This document shows positions 9,657 through 19,280 of a stretch of DNA of 49,901 bases, piece after piece. Under the pieces are notes generated by a model. The model did no database searches, was not told where the DNA came from, and worked only from the letters and a program-made list of their open reading frames with translations. The translations under genes and the position numbers were made by a program. Source of the stretch: Bacteroides graminisolvens DSM 19988 = JCM 15093 (GTDB lineage: Bacteria; Bacteroidota; Bacteroidia; Bacteroidales; Bacteroidaceae); contig NZ_ATZI01000018.1 in NCBI RefSeq assembly GCF_000428125.1, forward strand, positions 1 to 49,901, given 5' to 3'. Position 1 is the first letter of the stretch. Each line of letters starts with the position of its first letter.

Positions 9657-10955
9657 ATGATTTGGAATGAAAGCATCGAATGCATGGACCGCGAGAATCT
9701 TCGTAAGCTCCAGAGCATGAGATTAAAAAAAATCGTTGAACACGTTTATCACAACACGCCTTTCTACAGAAAGAAAATGCAGGAAATGGGAATTACGCCG
9801 GATGACATCCATGACATAGATGATCTGGTAAAACTTCCTTTTACAACCAAGACTGATTTAAGAGATAATTATCCGTTTGGCTTGTGTGCGGTGCCCATGA
9901 GTCAGATTGTGCGTATTCACGGTTCTTCGGGTACTACCGGCAAGCCTACGGTGGTGGGTTACACGCGGAAAGACCTGGCGGCGTGGACGGAGTGTCTTTC
10001 ACGCAGCTTTTCTGCTTACGGTGCCGGCAATACGGACATATTTCATATCGCTTACGGTTACGGTTTGTTTACCGGGGGACTGGGTGCTCATTACGGAGCC
10101 GAGAATATCGGTGCATCGGTTATTCCCATGTCGAGTGGTAATACAGAAAAACAAATTACGCTGATGCATGATTTTGGCTCGACAGTTTTGTGCTGTACGC
10201 CTTCTTACGCTCTTTTTATAGCCGATACGATCAAAGATTCGGGCGTACCCCGTGAAGATTTTAAATTGAAGGTCGGCGTTTTCGGTGCGGAACCGTGGAC
10301 GGAAAGCATGCGTAAAGAGATTGAAGAGAAGTTGTGTATCAAGGCGTATGATATTTACGGGTTGAGTGAAATTGCCGGGCCGGGAGTGGGGTACGAATGC
10401 GAATGCCAAAACGGTACGCACCTGAATGAAGATCATTTCTTTCCGGAAATTGTTGACCCCAAAACGTTGCAACCGGTTAACCCGGGTGAAACGGGTGAGC
10501 TGGTATTTACTCACCTCACCAAAGAAGGAATGCCTTTGCTGAGGTATCGCACTAAAGATTTGACGGCTCTGCATTATGAAAAATGTGCGTGCGGACGAAC
10601 ACTGGTACGCATGGATCGTATTTTGGGCCGAAGTGATGATATGCTTATTATTCGCGGAGTCAATGTATTCCCCACACAAATTGAGTCGGTTATACTTGAA
10701 ATGCCCGAATTCGAACCGCACTATTTGCTTATTGTTGACCGTGTGAACAATACGGATACAATGGAACTGAAGGTAGAAGCACGCCCTGATTTCTATTCGG
10801 ATGAAATCAACAAAATGCTGGCTCTGAAGAAGAAACTGACAGCCCGTTTGCAAAGTGTTTTGGGATTGGGAGTCAACGTGAAGATTGTGGAACCCAGAAG
10901 CATTGAACGCAGTGTAGGAAAAGCGAAACGTGTTATTGATAATAGAAAACTCTGA
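9657..10955 (+). CDS. paaK: Phenylacetate-CoA ligase-type adenylate-forming enzyme
   Basis: The protein has 432 residues from ATG 9657 (MIWNESIECMDRE); upstream in-frame ATGs lie in or before the promoter. It has the PaaK signature: HGSSGTTGKPTVVGYTRKDL (P-loop, about 82-101), YDIYGLSEIAGPGVGYEC (adenine motif, about 232-249), LRYRTKDLT and GRSDDMLIIRGVNVFPTQIE near the C-terminal hinge. The enzyme activates phenylacetate or related aryl acids to CoA thioesters with ATP. In anaerobic gut Bacteroidales these enzymes typically work with indolepyruvate ferredoxin oxidoreductase in aryl-acid/aromatic amino acid metabolism; iorAB is not in this window. The ACT-domain gene starts 15 nt downstream, indicating an operon. 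Confidence 0.93.
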   Translation: MIWNESIECMDRENLRKLQSMRLKKIVEHVYHNTPFYRKKMQEMGITPDDIHDIDDLVKLPFTTKTDLRDNYPFGLCAVPMSQIVRIHGSSGTTGKPTVVGYTRKDLAAWTECLSRSFSAYGAGNTDIFHIAYGYGLFTGGLGAHYGAENIGASVIPMSSGNTEKQITLMHDFGSTVLCCTPSYALFIADTIKDSGVPREDFKLKVGVFGAEPWTESMRKEIEEKLCIKAYDIYGLSEIAGPGVGYECECQNGTHLNEDHFFPEIVDPKTLQPVNPGETGELVFTHLTKEGMPLLRYRTKDLTALHYEKCACGRTLVRMDRILGRSDDMLIIRGVNVFPTQIESVILEMPEFEPHYLLIVDRVNNTDTMELKVEARPDFYSDEINKMLALKKKLTARLQSVLGLGVNVKIVEPRSIERSVGKAKRVIDNRKL

Positions 10956-10970
10956 TAAAACGAAAATAAT

Positions 10971-11396
10971 ATGGTAGCAAAACAACTCTCTATTTTTTTA
11001 GAGAATAAAGAAGGTAGACTTACCGAGGTTACACGTATACTGGCCGATGAAGGAATTAATCTGTCGGCACTGTGTATTGCTGAGAATGCGGATTTCGGAA
11101 TCTTAAGAGGAATTGTTTCTGATCCCGATAAAGCTTATAATGCTTTGAAAGCACATCATTTTGCCGTAAGCATTACGGATGTAGTAGGTATCAACTGTCC
11201 CAATGTGCCGGGCGCACTGGCTAAAGTGCTTGAATATCTGTCTGAATCAGGGGTGTTTATCGAATATATGTACTCGTTTGCCAACAATGGTTCGGCCAAT
11301 GTGATTATCCGTCCCAACGATATGCCGGGGTGTATAAGGGTTTTGACGGAGAAGAAAGTCGACCTCCTTGCAGCCAGTGATTTGTATCGACTGTAG
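10971..11396 (+). CDS. Tandem ACT-domain amino-acid-binding protein
   Basis: This 141-residue protein consists of two ACT modules. Residues 1-65 include KQLSIFLENKEGRLTEVTRI and INLSALCIAE; residues 70-141 include VVGINCPNVPGALAKVLEYL and EYMYSFANNGSANVIIRPND. The spacing G-R-L ... I-N-L is the ACT ligand-binding pattern. Such stand-alone proteins accompany paaK in many anaerobes and are thought to sense an aromatic amino acid or bind the ligase. It has no enzymatic domain of its own and is cytoplasmic. It is co-transcribed with paaK. Confidence 0.9.
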   Translation: MVAKQLSIFLENKEGRLTEVTRILADEGINLSALCIAENADFGILRGIVSDPDKAYNALKAHHFAVSITDVVGINCPNVPGALAKVLEYLSESGVFIEYMYSFANNGSANVIIRPNDMPGCIRVLTEKKVDLLAASDLYRL

Positions 11397-11431
11397 TCTG
11401 TCGTTTTTTAGTATTAAAAAACATTGATTAA

Positions 11432-11462
11432 TTGATTTATTCGAACCGAATGAGTACCTTTG
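11432..11462 (+). promoter_or_regulatory. Promoter for bamD-rpoZ-DUF4293
   Basis: TTG (11432-11434), a 20-nt spacer and the exact -7 box TACCTTTG (11455-11462). The bamD ATG follows at 11484, giving a leader of only ~15 nt. This also rules out the upstream in-frame ATG at 11460, which lies inside the promoter. Confidence 0.68.
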
Positions 11463-11483
11463 CACAATTATTTTGTAATTAGA

Positions 11484-12287
11484 ATGAGAAAAAGTGTCGT
11501 TACATACATGTTGGCAGCTATGTTGCTCTCTTCATGCGGAGAGTATAACAAGTTGCTGAAGAGCACAGACTACGAGTACAAATACGAAGCAGCCAAGAAC
11601 TACTTTGCGAAAGGAAAATACAGTAAATCGGCCACGTTGCTGAATGAGTTGATAACCATTCTTAAAGGAACCGATAAGGCGGAAGAGTCTTTGTACATGC
11701 TTGGTATGAGTTATTATAATCAAAAAGATTATCAGACTGCTGCTCAGACTTTCATTACGTATTACAACTCTTATCCGCGAGGCACGTTTGCTGAATTGGC
11801 ACGTTTCCATGCCGGAAAAGGTTTGTGTCTGGATACCCCTGAAGCCCGTCTTGATCAGTCGGGAACTTACAAGGCTATTCAGGAGTTGCAGATGTTTTTG
11901 GAGTATTTCCCCAATAGCACCAAGAAGTCGGAAGCACAGAATATGATATTTGAATTGCAGGATAAACTGGTTCAGAAGGAACTTCTTTCTGCCAGGTTGT
12001 ATTACAATTTGGGTAACTATATGGGTAATAACTTTCTTTCTTGTGTGGTGACTGCACAGAATGCACTCAAGGATTATCCGTACACGCACTACCGCGAAGA
12101 CCTTTCCATTTTGATTTTGAAGTCAAAATACGAAATGGCTATTTATAGTGTGGAGGAAAAGAAAGGAGAACGTTACAGAGAAACAATTGATGAATATTAT
12201 GCCTTTGTAAATGAGTTCCCCGAAAGCAAATACCTCAAAGAGGCAGAGAAAATATTCAAGGAATCAAAAGAGATAATTAAAGATTAA
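11484..12287 (+). CDS. bamD: BamD, outer-membrane protein assembly lipoprotein
   Basis: The protein has 267 residues from ATG 11484. The lipoprotein signal MRKSVVTYMLAAMLLSSC has a clear lipobox (LSSC, Cys18). Five TPR-like helical repeats follow, including YEAAKNYFAKGKYSKSATLL, YMLGMSYYNQKDYQTAAQTF and FHAGKGLCLDTPEARLDQ; this last is the Asp-rich turn preserved in BamD. BamD is the essential lipoprotein of the BAM complex that, with BamA, folds beta-barrel proteins into the outer membrane. It heads a three-gene operon with rpoZ (14 nt) and a DUF4293 gene, an order common in Bacteroidales. Confidence 0.94.
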   Translation: MRKSVVTYMLAAMLLSSCGEYNKLLKSTDYEYKYEAAKNYFAKGKYSKSATLLNELITILKGTDKAEESLYMLGMSYYNQKDYQTAAQTFITYYNSYPRGTFAELARFHAGKGLCLDTPEARLDQSGTYKAIQELQMFLEYFPNSTKKSEAQNMIFELQDKLVQKELLSARLYYNLGNYMGNNFLSCVVTAQNALKDYPYTHYREDLSILILKSKYEMAIYSVEEKKGERYRETIDEYYAFVNEFPESKYLKEAEKIFKESKEIIKD

Positions 12288-12301
12288 ATTTAGATAGATT
12301 T

Positions 12302-12637
12302 ATGGACTACAAAAAATCAAATGCTCCTTCGTCAACAGTAACCCGTGATATGATGGATTTATGTTCTGATACGGGTAACGTATATGAAACAGTTTCTATC
12401 ATCGGTAAGCGCGCTAATCAGATCAGTGTTGAGATCAAAAGTGACTTGTCTAAGAAGTTGCAGGAGTTTGCTTCTTACAATGATAACCTCGAAGAGGTGT
12501 TCGAAAACAGAGAGCAAATTGAAATTTCACGTTATTACGAGAAATTGCCCAAACCCACGCTGATTGCTGCGCAGGAATATTTGGAAGGCAAGATTTATTA
12601 TAGAAATCCTTCTAAAGAAAAAGAAAAGTTGCAGTAA
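12302..12637 (+). CDS. rpoZ: RNA polymerase omega subunit (Bacteroidetes type)
   Basis: This 111-residue protein has the core omega/Rpb6 pattern: TVTRDMMDLCSDTGNVYETVSIIGKRANQI, where the A-N-Q-I segment corresponds to the A-R-Q-I/L motif that clamps the beta' C-terminus. The C-terminal part (KLPKPTLIAAQEYLEGKIYYRNP) is the extension seen in Bacteroidetes omega proteins. It helps assemble and stabilise RNA polymerase in the cytoplasm and may contribute to ppGpp sensing. It lies 14 nt after bamD with no intervening promoter. Confidence 0.9.
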   Translation: MDYKKSNAPSSTVTRDMMDLCSDTGNVYETVSIIGKRANQISVEIKSDLSKKLQEFASYNDNLEEVFENREQIEISRYYEKLPKPTLIAAQEYLEGKIYYRNPSKEKEKLQ

Positions 12638-12762
12638 TACATTGCATGCTAAAATACTATAAGCCAGGTGGTTGAAGTGGGAGAGAAGTCTGTACATTTT
12701 ACTGCTTGGCTTTTATTATTCTCGTTATAACCCGTACTTATTATTTTAATACCTTACCGATT

Positions 12763-13212
12763 ATGATTCAACGAATTCAAACCGTTTATCTACTTTTGGT
12801 TACCGGCTTGCTGATTGCTGCCATGTGTATGCCATTGGGCTATTTTACAGGGGCAGATGCCGTGCAATATACATTGATGCCTGCCGGTGTGAGTGCCAAC
12901 AACATGTTTCAGTCAACCTGGGGTATCTTGTGTATCCTTATATTAAGCTCGATCATTTCTTTTTTGACCATATTCTTATATAAGAACAGAATGCTTCAAA
13001 TACGTATGACTGTTTTTTGCAGTGTCTTATTGGTGGGTTTTTACCTGGCTTTCTTGGCTTTTATGTTTATGTTAAAGAGTGATCTGGAAGCTACGTTCCG
13101 CATATCTTGGGCTTTGAGTTTTCCTTTGATAGCGATTATACTTAACTACTTAGCTCTACGTGCTATTGGGCGTGATGAGGTGATGGTGAAAGCTGCTGAT
13201 CGTTTAAGGTAA
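12763..13212 (+). CDS. DUF4293 four-helix membrane protein
   Basis: The protein has 149 residues from ATG 12763 (MIQRIQTVYLLLV), the invariable start of this Bacteroidetes family. Four predicted transmembrane helices fall at about 8-28, 50-72, 82-104 and 110-132, and a short basic tail (RDEVMVKAADRLR) lies on the cytoplasmic side. No catalytic motif is apparent and the function is unknown. It is the last gene of the bamD operon and is followed by a strong bidirectional terminator. Confidence 0.85.
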   Translation: MIQRIQTVYLLLVTGLLIAAMCMPLGYFTGADAVQYTLMPAGVSANNMFQSTWGILCILILSSIISFLTIFLYKNRMLQIRMTVFCSVLLVGFYLAFLAFMFMLKSDLEATFRISWALSFPLIAIILNYLALRAIGRDEVMVKAADRLR

Positions 13213-13233
13213 GAACCTGATATACATAAAGAA

Positions 13234-13270
13234 ACAAAAAATGCGGAAACTTAATTTCCGCATTTTTTGT
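13234..13270. terminator. Bidirectional intrinsic terminator
   Basis: A perfect 16-bp stem (13234-13249 / 13255-13270) with a 5-nt loop has a GC core TGCGGAAA flanked by A6/T6 tracts on both sides. It ends both the bamD operon (plus) and the LysM-PorT operon (minus). Confidence 0.9.
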
Positions 13271-13286
13271 TGGGTGACCTCCCGGT

Positions 13287-13970
13287 TTATTTGCTAAGGT
13301 CAAATAAGTATGTGATTCGGGCCGACAGGATGCTGTGCGCCGCCCTTGAAAAATCATCCTTTTTAGTTGTTTTATAAAAGTCAGACAGTGCGTAGTAGTA
13401 CCGGCCTTCCACCAGAAAGTTACCGACACCTGTTCTTATTTCAACGCCTGCACCACCTACTATTCCGTAATCAAACTTGTTATCGGCCATCTTACCGTAT
13501 TGGTAACTGGTGCGACTGATGGGACTGAAGTCGGCACTTTTCTTTTCTTTTTCATTAAGCAGGAAACCAATTTGTGGTCCGGCATTGATGAAAAACTGTC
13601 CGCCCCTCTCTTTTCCAAATGCTAAGTGCGCCAGAAAAGGTATTTCCAAATAGTTCATTTCACGGCTGTAGGTATCCGTGTTCTCTTCAATCAGCTCGGT
13701 CCAGCCTCTTTGCGAATAGTTCAGTTCCATTTGCAGTCCGCAAATCATGGCGAAATATTTCTCGGAAATATATCTCACAGTTAATCCTCCGGTCATGCCA
13801 TTGGTCGTTTTCTGCTTTATTTTGGGAGTAAAAGATACATTGCTGAAGTTCATTCCACCATTGACCCCTACTGCTATGTTATTGCGCAATTCGCCTATCT
13901 GCGCCAAAGCGGGTAGGCTGACGGCTGCAAAGGTGAGTACGATTCCTGTCTTTAGAAACTTTTTAATCAT
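13287..13970 (-). CDS. PorT-like outer-membrane beta-barrel protein
   Basis: The 227-residue protein has a signal peptide (residues 1-23, ending LPALA before QIGELR). The mature part alternates amphipathic strands with Gly/Asn turns: NIAVGVNGGMNFSNVSF, GGLTVRYISEKYFAMICGLQ, YLEIPFLAHLAFGKERGGQFFINAGPQIGFLL and FLVEGRYYYALSDFY. This is the pattern of the PorT / outer membrane protein beta-barrel family. The last residues (ARITYLFDLSK) are not a classical aromatic BAM signal. Its start is 17 nt after the LysM protein gene, so the two are co-transcribed. The role is unknown, either structural or envelope assembly. It may assist cell-envelope maintenance with its LysM partner. Confidence 0.86.
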   Translation of the reverse strand: MIKKFLKTGIVLTFAAVSLPALAQIGELRNNIAVGVNGGMNFSNVSFTPKIKQKTTNGMTGGLTVRYISEKYFAMICGLQMELNYSQRGWTELIEENTDTYSREMNYLEIPFLAHLAFGKERGGQFFINAGPQIGFLLNEKEKKSADFSPISRTSYQYGKMADNKFDYGIVGGAGVEIRTGVGNFLVEGRYYYALSDFYKTTKKDDFSRAAHSILSARITYLFDLSK

Positions 13971-13987
13971 GAATCTTATGCTTTATT

Positions 13988-15763
13988 TTATTCGAAATCG
14001 AGTTTTATTAATTCAAAATCTTTGGTGAAACGAACGAAGAATACTTTCTTGTTCACAAAGCCTCCCCATGTATTTACCCTTTCAAAGCTGAATCCGGTTT
14101 GAATGGGAGTAAGCTTCATTTTAGACAAATTACGTTCCAGTCCGGTGCCATATTCGCTTAACCCTTTCAGGAAGAAGAAACCTGTATCAAATCCCAGCAT
14201 GCCGTATTTGGGGAATGTGTTGGCCATATCTTTCGAATACCATCTGCGGTAGCCGTTATTGAATTTGATGGCGGCCGGCAAAAGGTTGTTTGTGTAAAAG
14301 GAAGAGTAGAAATACGTATCAAGCTCAAAGAAACTATCCAGATGGTCTTTGGTGTAAGTCTGCCATTCCGGGTAACCGAAGAGGTTGATCACCATTTCGG
14401 GGCTGTTTCGCACCAGTAATTTCAATTGAGGAAGTAATTTAATTAATGTAAGATTACTGCCCGAAGTGGGTACGAAGATATTTGTTTTTCCCAAACGAAG
14501 AGCCGCTTTTAACTCCTCTTGTGAAGCACTGGCTTTCAATACATGCAGGGTAGTTCCCTTTCTTTTCAGTTCTTGTTTGAACCCTTTGATGAATTCTGCT
14601 TTTTCGCCGTTTCCGTTGCTTGCATCGAGTATAATCACGTTGGCGTTGGGAAACTGACGGTTAAAGTGTTCATATACTTCCGAATACAAATAAGATTGCG
14701 GGGTGTTTATTTGATACACCCAAGGATTCTGGAACACCTCGTTGTCTTTCGATGTGAATGGAATAACCAAACGGATTTGGTTCTTTTTGGCAAAGGCAGC
14801 CAGCGGATCAATGTGCTCGGCATGCAACGGACCGAAAATGACATCCATCTTTTTCAATTCGCTTTTATCTAGTATAGACTGGATAGAGCTGGTTTCATCA
14901 CCCGAATCATAGGTGTAAAGGTCAACGGACACGCCTGTTCTTTTTAAACTGTCAACAGCCATAAGAAAACCTTCGTAGTACTCAACCATTCTGGCCGATT
15001 CGTTTCTTTTGTTCCCGTTGAGCATGAAAGGAAGTATGACCGCAGCTTTGATGGTTGATAACCGTTTGTATGTTTTGGCACTGTTGGCATTGAACAAATC
15101 ACTGTCGTTCGGTATGGTTGAAGTTCCTCTCTGATCTTCGTTGTTGGAAGCAGCGAAGGGAATGCACAATTCGTCTCCTTTGTTCAAACCTCTGTTCTTT
15201 AATTCCGGATTGGCTGCAATTAACTCTTGCGAGCTGATTCCATACCGCTGACCAATGCTGTAAAGGGTTTCCCTCTTTTTAACCTTGTGAGTTTCCCGGC
15301 ATCGGGATTGAGGAGTGGCGGCTACATTGTTTTGTACGGGCTCTTTTACGAAGGTGGTTTCAGTGTTTTTGTTCAGGGGGATGCGAATAACGGTTCCTAT
15401 GCGAAAGTTTTGTGCACTTAATCCCGGGTTGGCATCGCAGATGGCATCTGCCGACATCTGATACATCACGGTAAGGCGGTAAAGAGTTTCTCCACTTTTA
15501 ATCGTGTGGAAAATATCTTCTTTCTGATTAGAGGCTTTTTGAGGTATTTTTAAAGTCTGGCCAACGTAGATCTTTTCATCACAGCCCGGGTTTAGTGTAA
15601 TAATGTCTGCCTTGTTTACTCCATACATGCTGGCAATAGAATAAAGGCTTTGCCCTTTTTCAATGGTATGTAAAAACCAGGAATTTCTTTCTTGTGCTGA
15701 AATATGCAGTACACAGGCGTTTAAAACGAATAGCAGAATACTAATCTTTTTTATAAGTCTCAT
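13988..15763 (-). CDS. LysM-repeat protein with periplasmic-binding-protein-like domain
   Basis: This 591-residue exported protein has a signal peptide (1-23). Three LysM modules follow at about 31-76 (HTIEKGQSLYSIASMYGVNK), 84-130 (HTIKSGETLYRLTVMYQMSA) and 158-203 (HKVKKRETLYSIGQRYGISS). The C-terminal ~350 residues resemble type I periplasmic-binding proteins of the Leu/Ile/Val or LpoA kind (IKAAVILPFMLNGNKRNESARMVEYYEGFLMAVD, DVIFGPLHAEHIDPLA, GMLGFDTGFFFLKGL). LysM anchors it to peptidoglycan; the binding domain may sense muropeptides or regulate synthases. It is first in an operon with the PorT-like gene. The combination is conserved in Bacteroidales and its function is not established. 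Confidence 0.87.
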   Translation of the reverse strand: MRLIKKISILLFVLNACVLHISAQERNSWFLHTIEKGQSLYSIASMYGVNKADIITLNPGCDEKIYVGQTLKIPQKASNQKEDIFHTIKSGETLYRLTVMYQMSADAICDANPGLSAQNFRIGTVIRIPLNKNTETTFVKEPVQNNVAATPQSRCRETHKVKKRETLYSIGQRYGISSQELIAANPELKNRGLNKGDELCIPFAASNNEDQRGTSTIPNDSDLFNANSAKTYKRLSTIKAAVILPFMLNGNKRNESARMVEYYEGFLMAVDSLKRTGVSVDLYTYDSGDETSSIQSILDKSELKKMDVIFGPLHAEHIDPLAAFAKKNQIRLVIPFTSKDNEVFQNPWVYQINTPQSYLYSEVYEHFNRQFPNANVIILDASNGNGEKAEFIKGFKQELKRKGTTLHVLKASASQEELKAALRLGKTNIFVPTSGSNLTLIKLLPQLKLLVRNSPEMVINLFGYPEWQTYTKDHLDSFFELDTYFYSSFYTNNLLPAAIKFNNGYRRWYSKDMANTFPKYGMLGFDTGFFFLKGLSEYGTGLERNLSKMKLTPIQTGFSFERVNTWGGFVNKKVFFVRFTKDFELIKLDFE

Positions 15764-15823
15764 CAGCGGTTATTTTACGTTATAAATAAAATGAAGCGCC
15801 ATTTGCCAATGGCTATCTAAATG

Positions 15824-15831
15824 CAAAGGTA
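15824..15831 (-). promoter_or_regulatory. -7 box for the LysM-PorT operon
   Basis: CAAAGGTA on plus is an exact TACCTTTG on the minus strand, ~60 nt upstream of the LysM gene start. A TTG-like -33 element lies ~22 nt further upstream. Confidence 0.6.
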
Positions 15832-15915
15832 CTAAAAATGTCATGTATTTGCACAACATAATGAGTTAAGAAAATAATAAAGCATTTTTTAAAACTATTT
15901 TTCATCAGGAAGCAT

Positions 15916-15923
15916 TATTTTTG
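15916..15923 (+). promoter_or_regulatory. -7 box for uvrA
   Basis: TATTTTTG fits TAnnTTTG, 25 nt before the uvrA ATG at 15949. The -33 region is only T-rich. It shares the 15764-15948 divergent gap with the LysM promoter. No SOS-type box was recognised. Confidence 0.5.
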
Positions 15924-15948
15924 CAGGTATTATATTTTAAGTAGAAAG

Positions 15949-18774
15949 ATGCAAGAAAAAGAATATATAAATGTCTATGGAGCTCGTGTCCATAATCTCA
16001 AAAACATTGATGCAGAAATTCCCCGCGACAGTTTGACTGTTATTACCGGATTGAGTGGTAGTGGAAAATCATCTTTGGCGTTCGACACTGTCTTTGCTGA
16101 AGGACAACGCCGGTATATTGAAACGTTCTCCGCTTATGCACGTAACTTTTTGGGAAATCTGGAGCGGCCGGATGTAGATAAGATAACGGGATTGAGTCCG
16201 GTAATCTCTATCGAACAGAAAACCACCAATAAGAACCCTCGTTCTACTGTGGGCACTACCACGGAGATATACGACTACCTTCGTTTGCTGTATGCCAGAG
16301 CCGGTGAGGCTTATTCGTATTATTCGGGTGAACGGATGGTGAAATACACTGAGGAACAGATTACAGATCTGATCCTGAAGGATTATAAGAACAAGAAGAT
16401 ATACATTCTGGCCCCGTTGGTGCGTACACGAAAAGGACATTACAAAGAACTTTTTGAGCAGATCCGCAAAAAGGGCTATTTATATGTGCGTGTTGACGGT
16501 GAGGTGCGTGAGATTACTCACGGTATGAAGCTCGATCGGTATAAGAATCACGACATTGAGGTGGTTATTGATAAGCTGATTGTGGGCGACAAGGACGACA
16601 AGCGTTTGAAACAAAGCATTGCCACAGCTATGCGTCAGGGTGAAGGCTTATTGATGGTGCTTGATTTTCAAAGCGAAAACATACGGCATTACAGCAAGCG
16701 GTTGATGTGTCCGGTTACCGGGTTGTCTTATAAGGAACCGGCCCCGCACAACTTCTCTTTCAACTCTCCGCAAGGCGCTTGTCCCAAGTGCAAAGGACTG
16801 GGGGTTGTGAATCAAATCGATATTGAAAAGGTAATTCCTGATCGGAAACTTTCTATTCATGACGGTGCCATTACCCCGCTTGGTAAGCACAAGAACTCCA
16901 TGATCTTTTGGCAGATAGCTGCTTTGCTGGAGAAATATGATGCTGATTTAAAAACACCTGTGTCTGAATTGCCCGAGGAGGCAATAGATGAAATCTTGAA
17001 TGGTTCTGACGACCGCATTAAAATAAAAAGCTCGCTCATTGGCACATCGTCCGACTATTTCACAACTTACGAAGGAGTGGTGAAGTATATCCAGATGCTG
17101 CAAGACAAAGACTCGTCGGCTACGGCACAGAAATGGGCGGAACAATTTGCCCGCACAACCGTTTGCCCCGAATGTAAGGGAGCCCGTTTGAATAAAGAAG
17201 CCTTACACTTCCGCTTTCACGATAAGAATATTATGGAGCTTGCTTCAATGGATATATCCGAACTTTACGAGTGGTTAGAACATGTAGAAGATCACTTGGG
17301 TGAACAGCAGAAGAAGATAGCCGTTGAAATCTTAAAAGAGATTCGTACCCGTTTGAAGTTTTTGCTTGATGTGGGACTGGAGTACTTGTCGCTCAATAGA
17401 AGCTCGGTAAGTCTCTCGGGCGGCGAGAGCCAACGCATTCGTCTGGCCACACAAATTGGTTCGCAATTGGTGAATGTATTGTATATTCTCGATGAGCCCA
17501 GTATCGGACTTCATCAACGCGATAACCTTCGTTTGATTCGTTCGCTCAAGGAGCTGCGGGATATTGGTAACTCGGTTATTGTGGTTGAACACGACAAAGA
17601 TATGATGCTGGCTGCCGATTATGTGATTGATATGGGTCCCAAAGCCGGTCGGCTGGGAGGAGAGGTTGTCTTTTCGGGTACGCCTCAGAAGATGCTTGAA
17701 ACAGATACGCTGACATCCAGATACCTCAATGGAAAAACGCAGATTGAGGTCCCTGCCCAACGAAGAAAAGGAAATGGAAAATCATTGTGGCTCAAAGGAG
17801 CACGCGGAAACAATCTCAAAAACGTGACGGTTGAGTTTCCTTTGGGTAAACTGATTTGTGTTACGGGAGTATCGGGAAGTGGCAAGTCGACTTTGATTAA
17901 TGAAACCTTGCAGCCTATTCTTTCGCAGAAATTCTATCATTCTCTTCAGGATCCGTTGGAATATGAATCGATAGAAGGATTGGAACACATAGACAAAGTG
18001 GTTAATGTGGATCAGTCGCCTTTGGGACGTACACCTCGTTCCAATCCGGCTACCTATACCGGTGTGTTTTCAGATATCAGAAACCTGTTTGTCGGTTTAC
18101 CGGAAGCCAAAATACGTGGTTATAAACCGGGCCGTTTTTCATTTAATGTGTCGGGAGGCCGTTGTGAAGCCTGTTCTGGTAACGGGTATAAAACCATCGA
18201 AATGAATTTCCTTCCCGATGTATATGTTCCTTGTGAGGTATGTCATGGCAAACGATACAACAGAGAAACACTGGAGGTTCGTTTCAAAGGAAAATCAATT
18301 GCCGATGTGCTTGATATGACCATTAACCGTGCAGTGGAGTTCTTTGAAAATGTGCCTCAGATTTTGAATAAGATCAAGGTGATTCAAGACGTGGGGCTGG
18401 GTTATATCAAACTGGGACAATCGTCGACTACCTTATCGGGTGGCGAAAGTCAGCGCGTGAAGTTGGCTACCGAATTATCAAAGCGAGACACCGGAAAGAC
18501 TGTGTATATACTCGATGAACCTACTACCGGATTACACTTTGAAGACATTCGTGTGCTCATGGGTGTTCTGAATAAACTGGTCGACAAGGGGAATACCGTC
18601 ATTGTTATTGAGCATAACCTAGATGTGATTAAGATGGCCGACTATATCATCGACATGGGACCCGAAGGCGGAAAAGGTGGTGGAGAACTTTTAAGCTGCG
18701 GTACTCCCGAAGAGGTATCCCGCTGCACTAAAGGATATACGCCTCGTTTTCTGAAGGAAGAACTGGGATTGTAA
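15949..18774 (+). CDS. uvrA: UvrA, excinuclease ABC subunit A
   Basis: This 941-residue protein has two ABC modules. Walker A sites are [14 protein letters not shown] (about 35) and [13 protein letters not shown] (about 641); signature motifs [14 protein letters not shown] (about 487) and [14 protein letters not shown] (about 827) lie beside YILDEPS and YILDEPT Walker B strands. Zinc-finger CxxC pairs appear in CPKCKG, CPECKG, CEACSG and CEVCHG. UvrA scans DNA for helix-distorting lesions as a dimer and loads UvrB. The length is normal for the housekeeping UvrA1 type. The ybaK-like gene starts 12 nt downstream. Confidence 0.97.
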   Translation: MQEKEYINVYGARVHNLKNIDAEIPRDSLTVITGLSGSGKSSLAFDTVFAEGQRRYIETFSAYARNFLGNLERPDVDKITGLSPVISIEQKTTNKNPRSTVGTTTEIYDYLRLLYARAGEAYSYYSGERMVKYTEEQITDLILKDYKNKKIYILAPLVRTRKGHYKELFEQIRKKGYLYVRVDGEVREITHGMKLDRYKNHDIEVVIDKLIVGDKDDKRLKQSIATAMRQGEGLLMVLDFQSENIRHYSKRLMCPVTGLSYKEPAPHNFSFNSPQGACPKCKGLGVVNQIDIEKVIPDRKLSIHDGAITPLGKHKNSMIFWQIAALLEKYDADLKTPVSELPEEAIDEILNGSDDRIKIKSSLIGTSSDYFTTYEGVVKYIQMLQDKDSSATAQKWAEQFARTTVCPECKGARLNKEALHFRFHDKNIMELASMDISELYEWLEHVEDHLGEQQKKIAVEILKEIRTRLKFLLDVGLEYLSLNRSSVSLSGGESQRIRLATQIGSQLVNVLYILDEPSIGLHQRDNLRLIRSLKELRDIGNSVIVVEHDKDMMLAADYVIDMGPKAGRLGGEVVFSGTPQKMLETDTLTSRYLNGKTQIEVPAQRRKGNGKSLWLKGARGNNLKNVTVEFPLGKLICVTGVSGSGKSTLINETLQPILSQKFYHSLQDPLEYESIEGLEHIDKVVNVDQSPLGRTPRSNPATYTGVFSDIRNLFVGLPEAKIRGYKPGRFSFNVSGGRCEACSGNGYKTIEMNFLPDVYVPCEVCHGKRYNRETLEVRFKGKSIADVLDMTINRAVEFFENVPQILNKIKVIQDVGLGYIKLGQSSTTLSGGESQRVKLATELSKRDTGKTVYILDEPTTGLHFEDIRVLMGVLNKLVDKGNTVIVIEHNLDVIKMADYIIDMGPEGGKGGGELLSCGTPEEVSRCTKGYTPRFLKEELGL

Positions 18775-18786
18775 TGAGTTGAAAAT

Positions 18787-19260
18787 ATGAAGATAAATAA
18801 AACAAATGCAGCGCGTTTGCTTGATAAGGAGAAAGTGAATTACGAACTGATTCCTTATGAAGTTGACGAGAGTGATTTGAGTGCGGTGCACGTAGCCGAA
18901 AGCTTAGGAGAAGACATCAATCAGGTTTTTAAAACATTGGTATTGCGAGGAGATAAAACGGGGCATTTCGTTTGTGTTATTCCCGGTGACGAGGAAGTAA
19001 ACCTGAAGCTGGCCGCTAAGGTGTCCGGTAATAAGAGCTGTGACATGATTCCCATGAAAGAATTGCTTCCCACCACCGGTTATATACGCGGTGCCTGTTC
19101 GCCCGTGGGGATGAAAAAGCATTTTCCCACCTACATTCACCATACATGCATTCACTATCCTTTTATCTATGTAAGTGCTGGCCAGCGCGGATTGCAGATA
19201 AAAATCGATCCGAATGAGTTAATAAGACTTGTAAAGGCGGAAGTTTGCACGCTTTTTTAG
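18787..19260 (+). CDS. ybaK: YbaK/EbsC-type Cys-tRNA(Pro) deacylase
   Basis: This 157-residue protein has the YbaK/ProX fold markers: AARLLDKEKVNYELIPYEVDE at the N-terminus, the catalytic-lysine strand QVFKTLVLRGDKTGHFVCVIPGDEEVNLKLAAKV, the GYIRGACSPVGMKKHFPTYI motif (the GGxSPxG loop that binds the substrate) and the late YVSAGQRGLQIKIDPNEL. These enzymes hydrolyse Cys-tRNA(Pro) formed by prolyl-tRNA synthetase in the cytoplasm. It is 12 nt behind uvrA and likely read through from it. Together with alaX it is the second trans-editing factor in the window. Confidence 0.93.
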   Translation: MKINKTNAARLLDKEKVNYELIPYEVDESDLSAVHVAESLGEDINQVFKTLVLRGDKTGHFVCVIPGDEEVNLKLAAKVSGNKSCDMIPMKELLPTTGYIRGACSPVGMKKHFPTYIHHTCIHYPFIYVSAGQRGLQIKIDPNELIRLVKAEVCTLF

Positions 19261-19280
19261 GAATAATATGCCAAAAAGTA

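Noticed and set aside
9999..10985. 328-residue minus-strand ORF opposite paaK
   Set aside because: It is a frame shadow of a clearly coding gene with full motifs; His/Phe/Cys-rich composition is typical of antisense translation.
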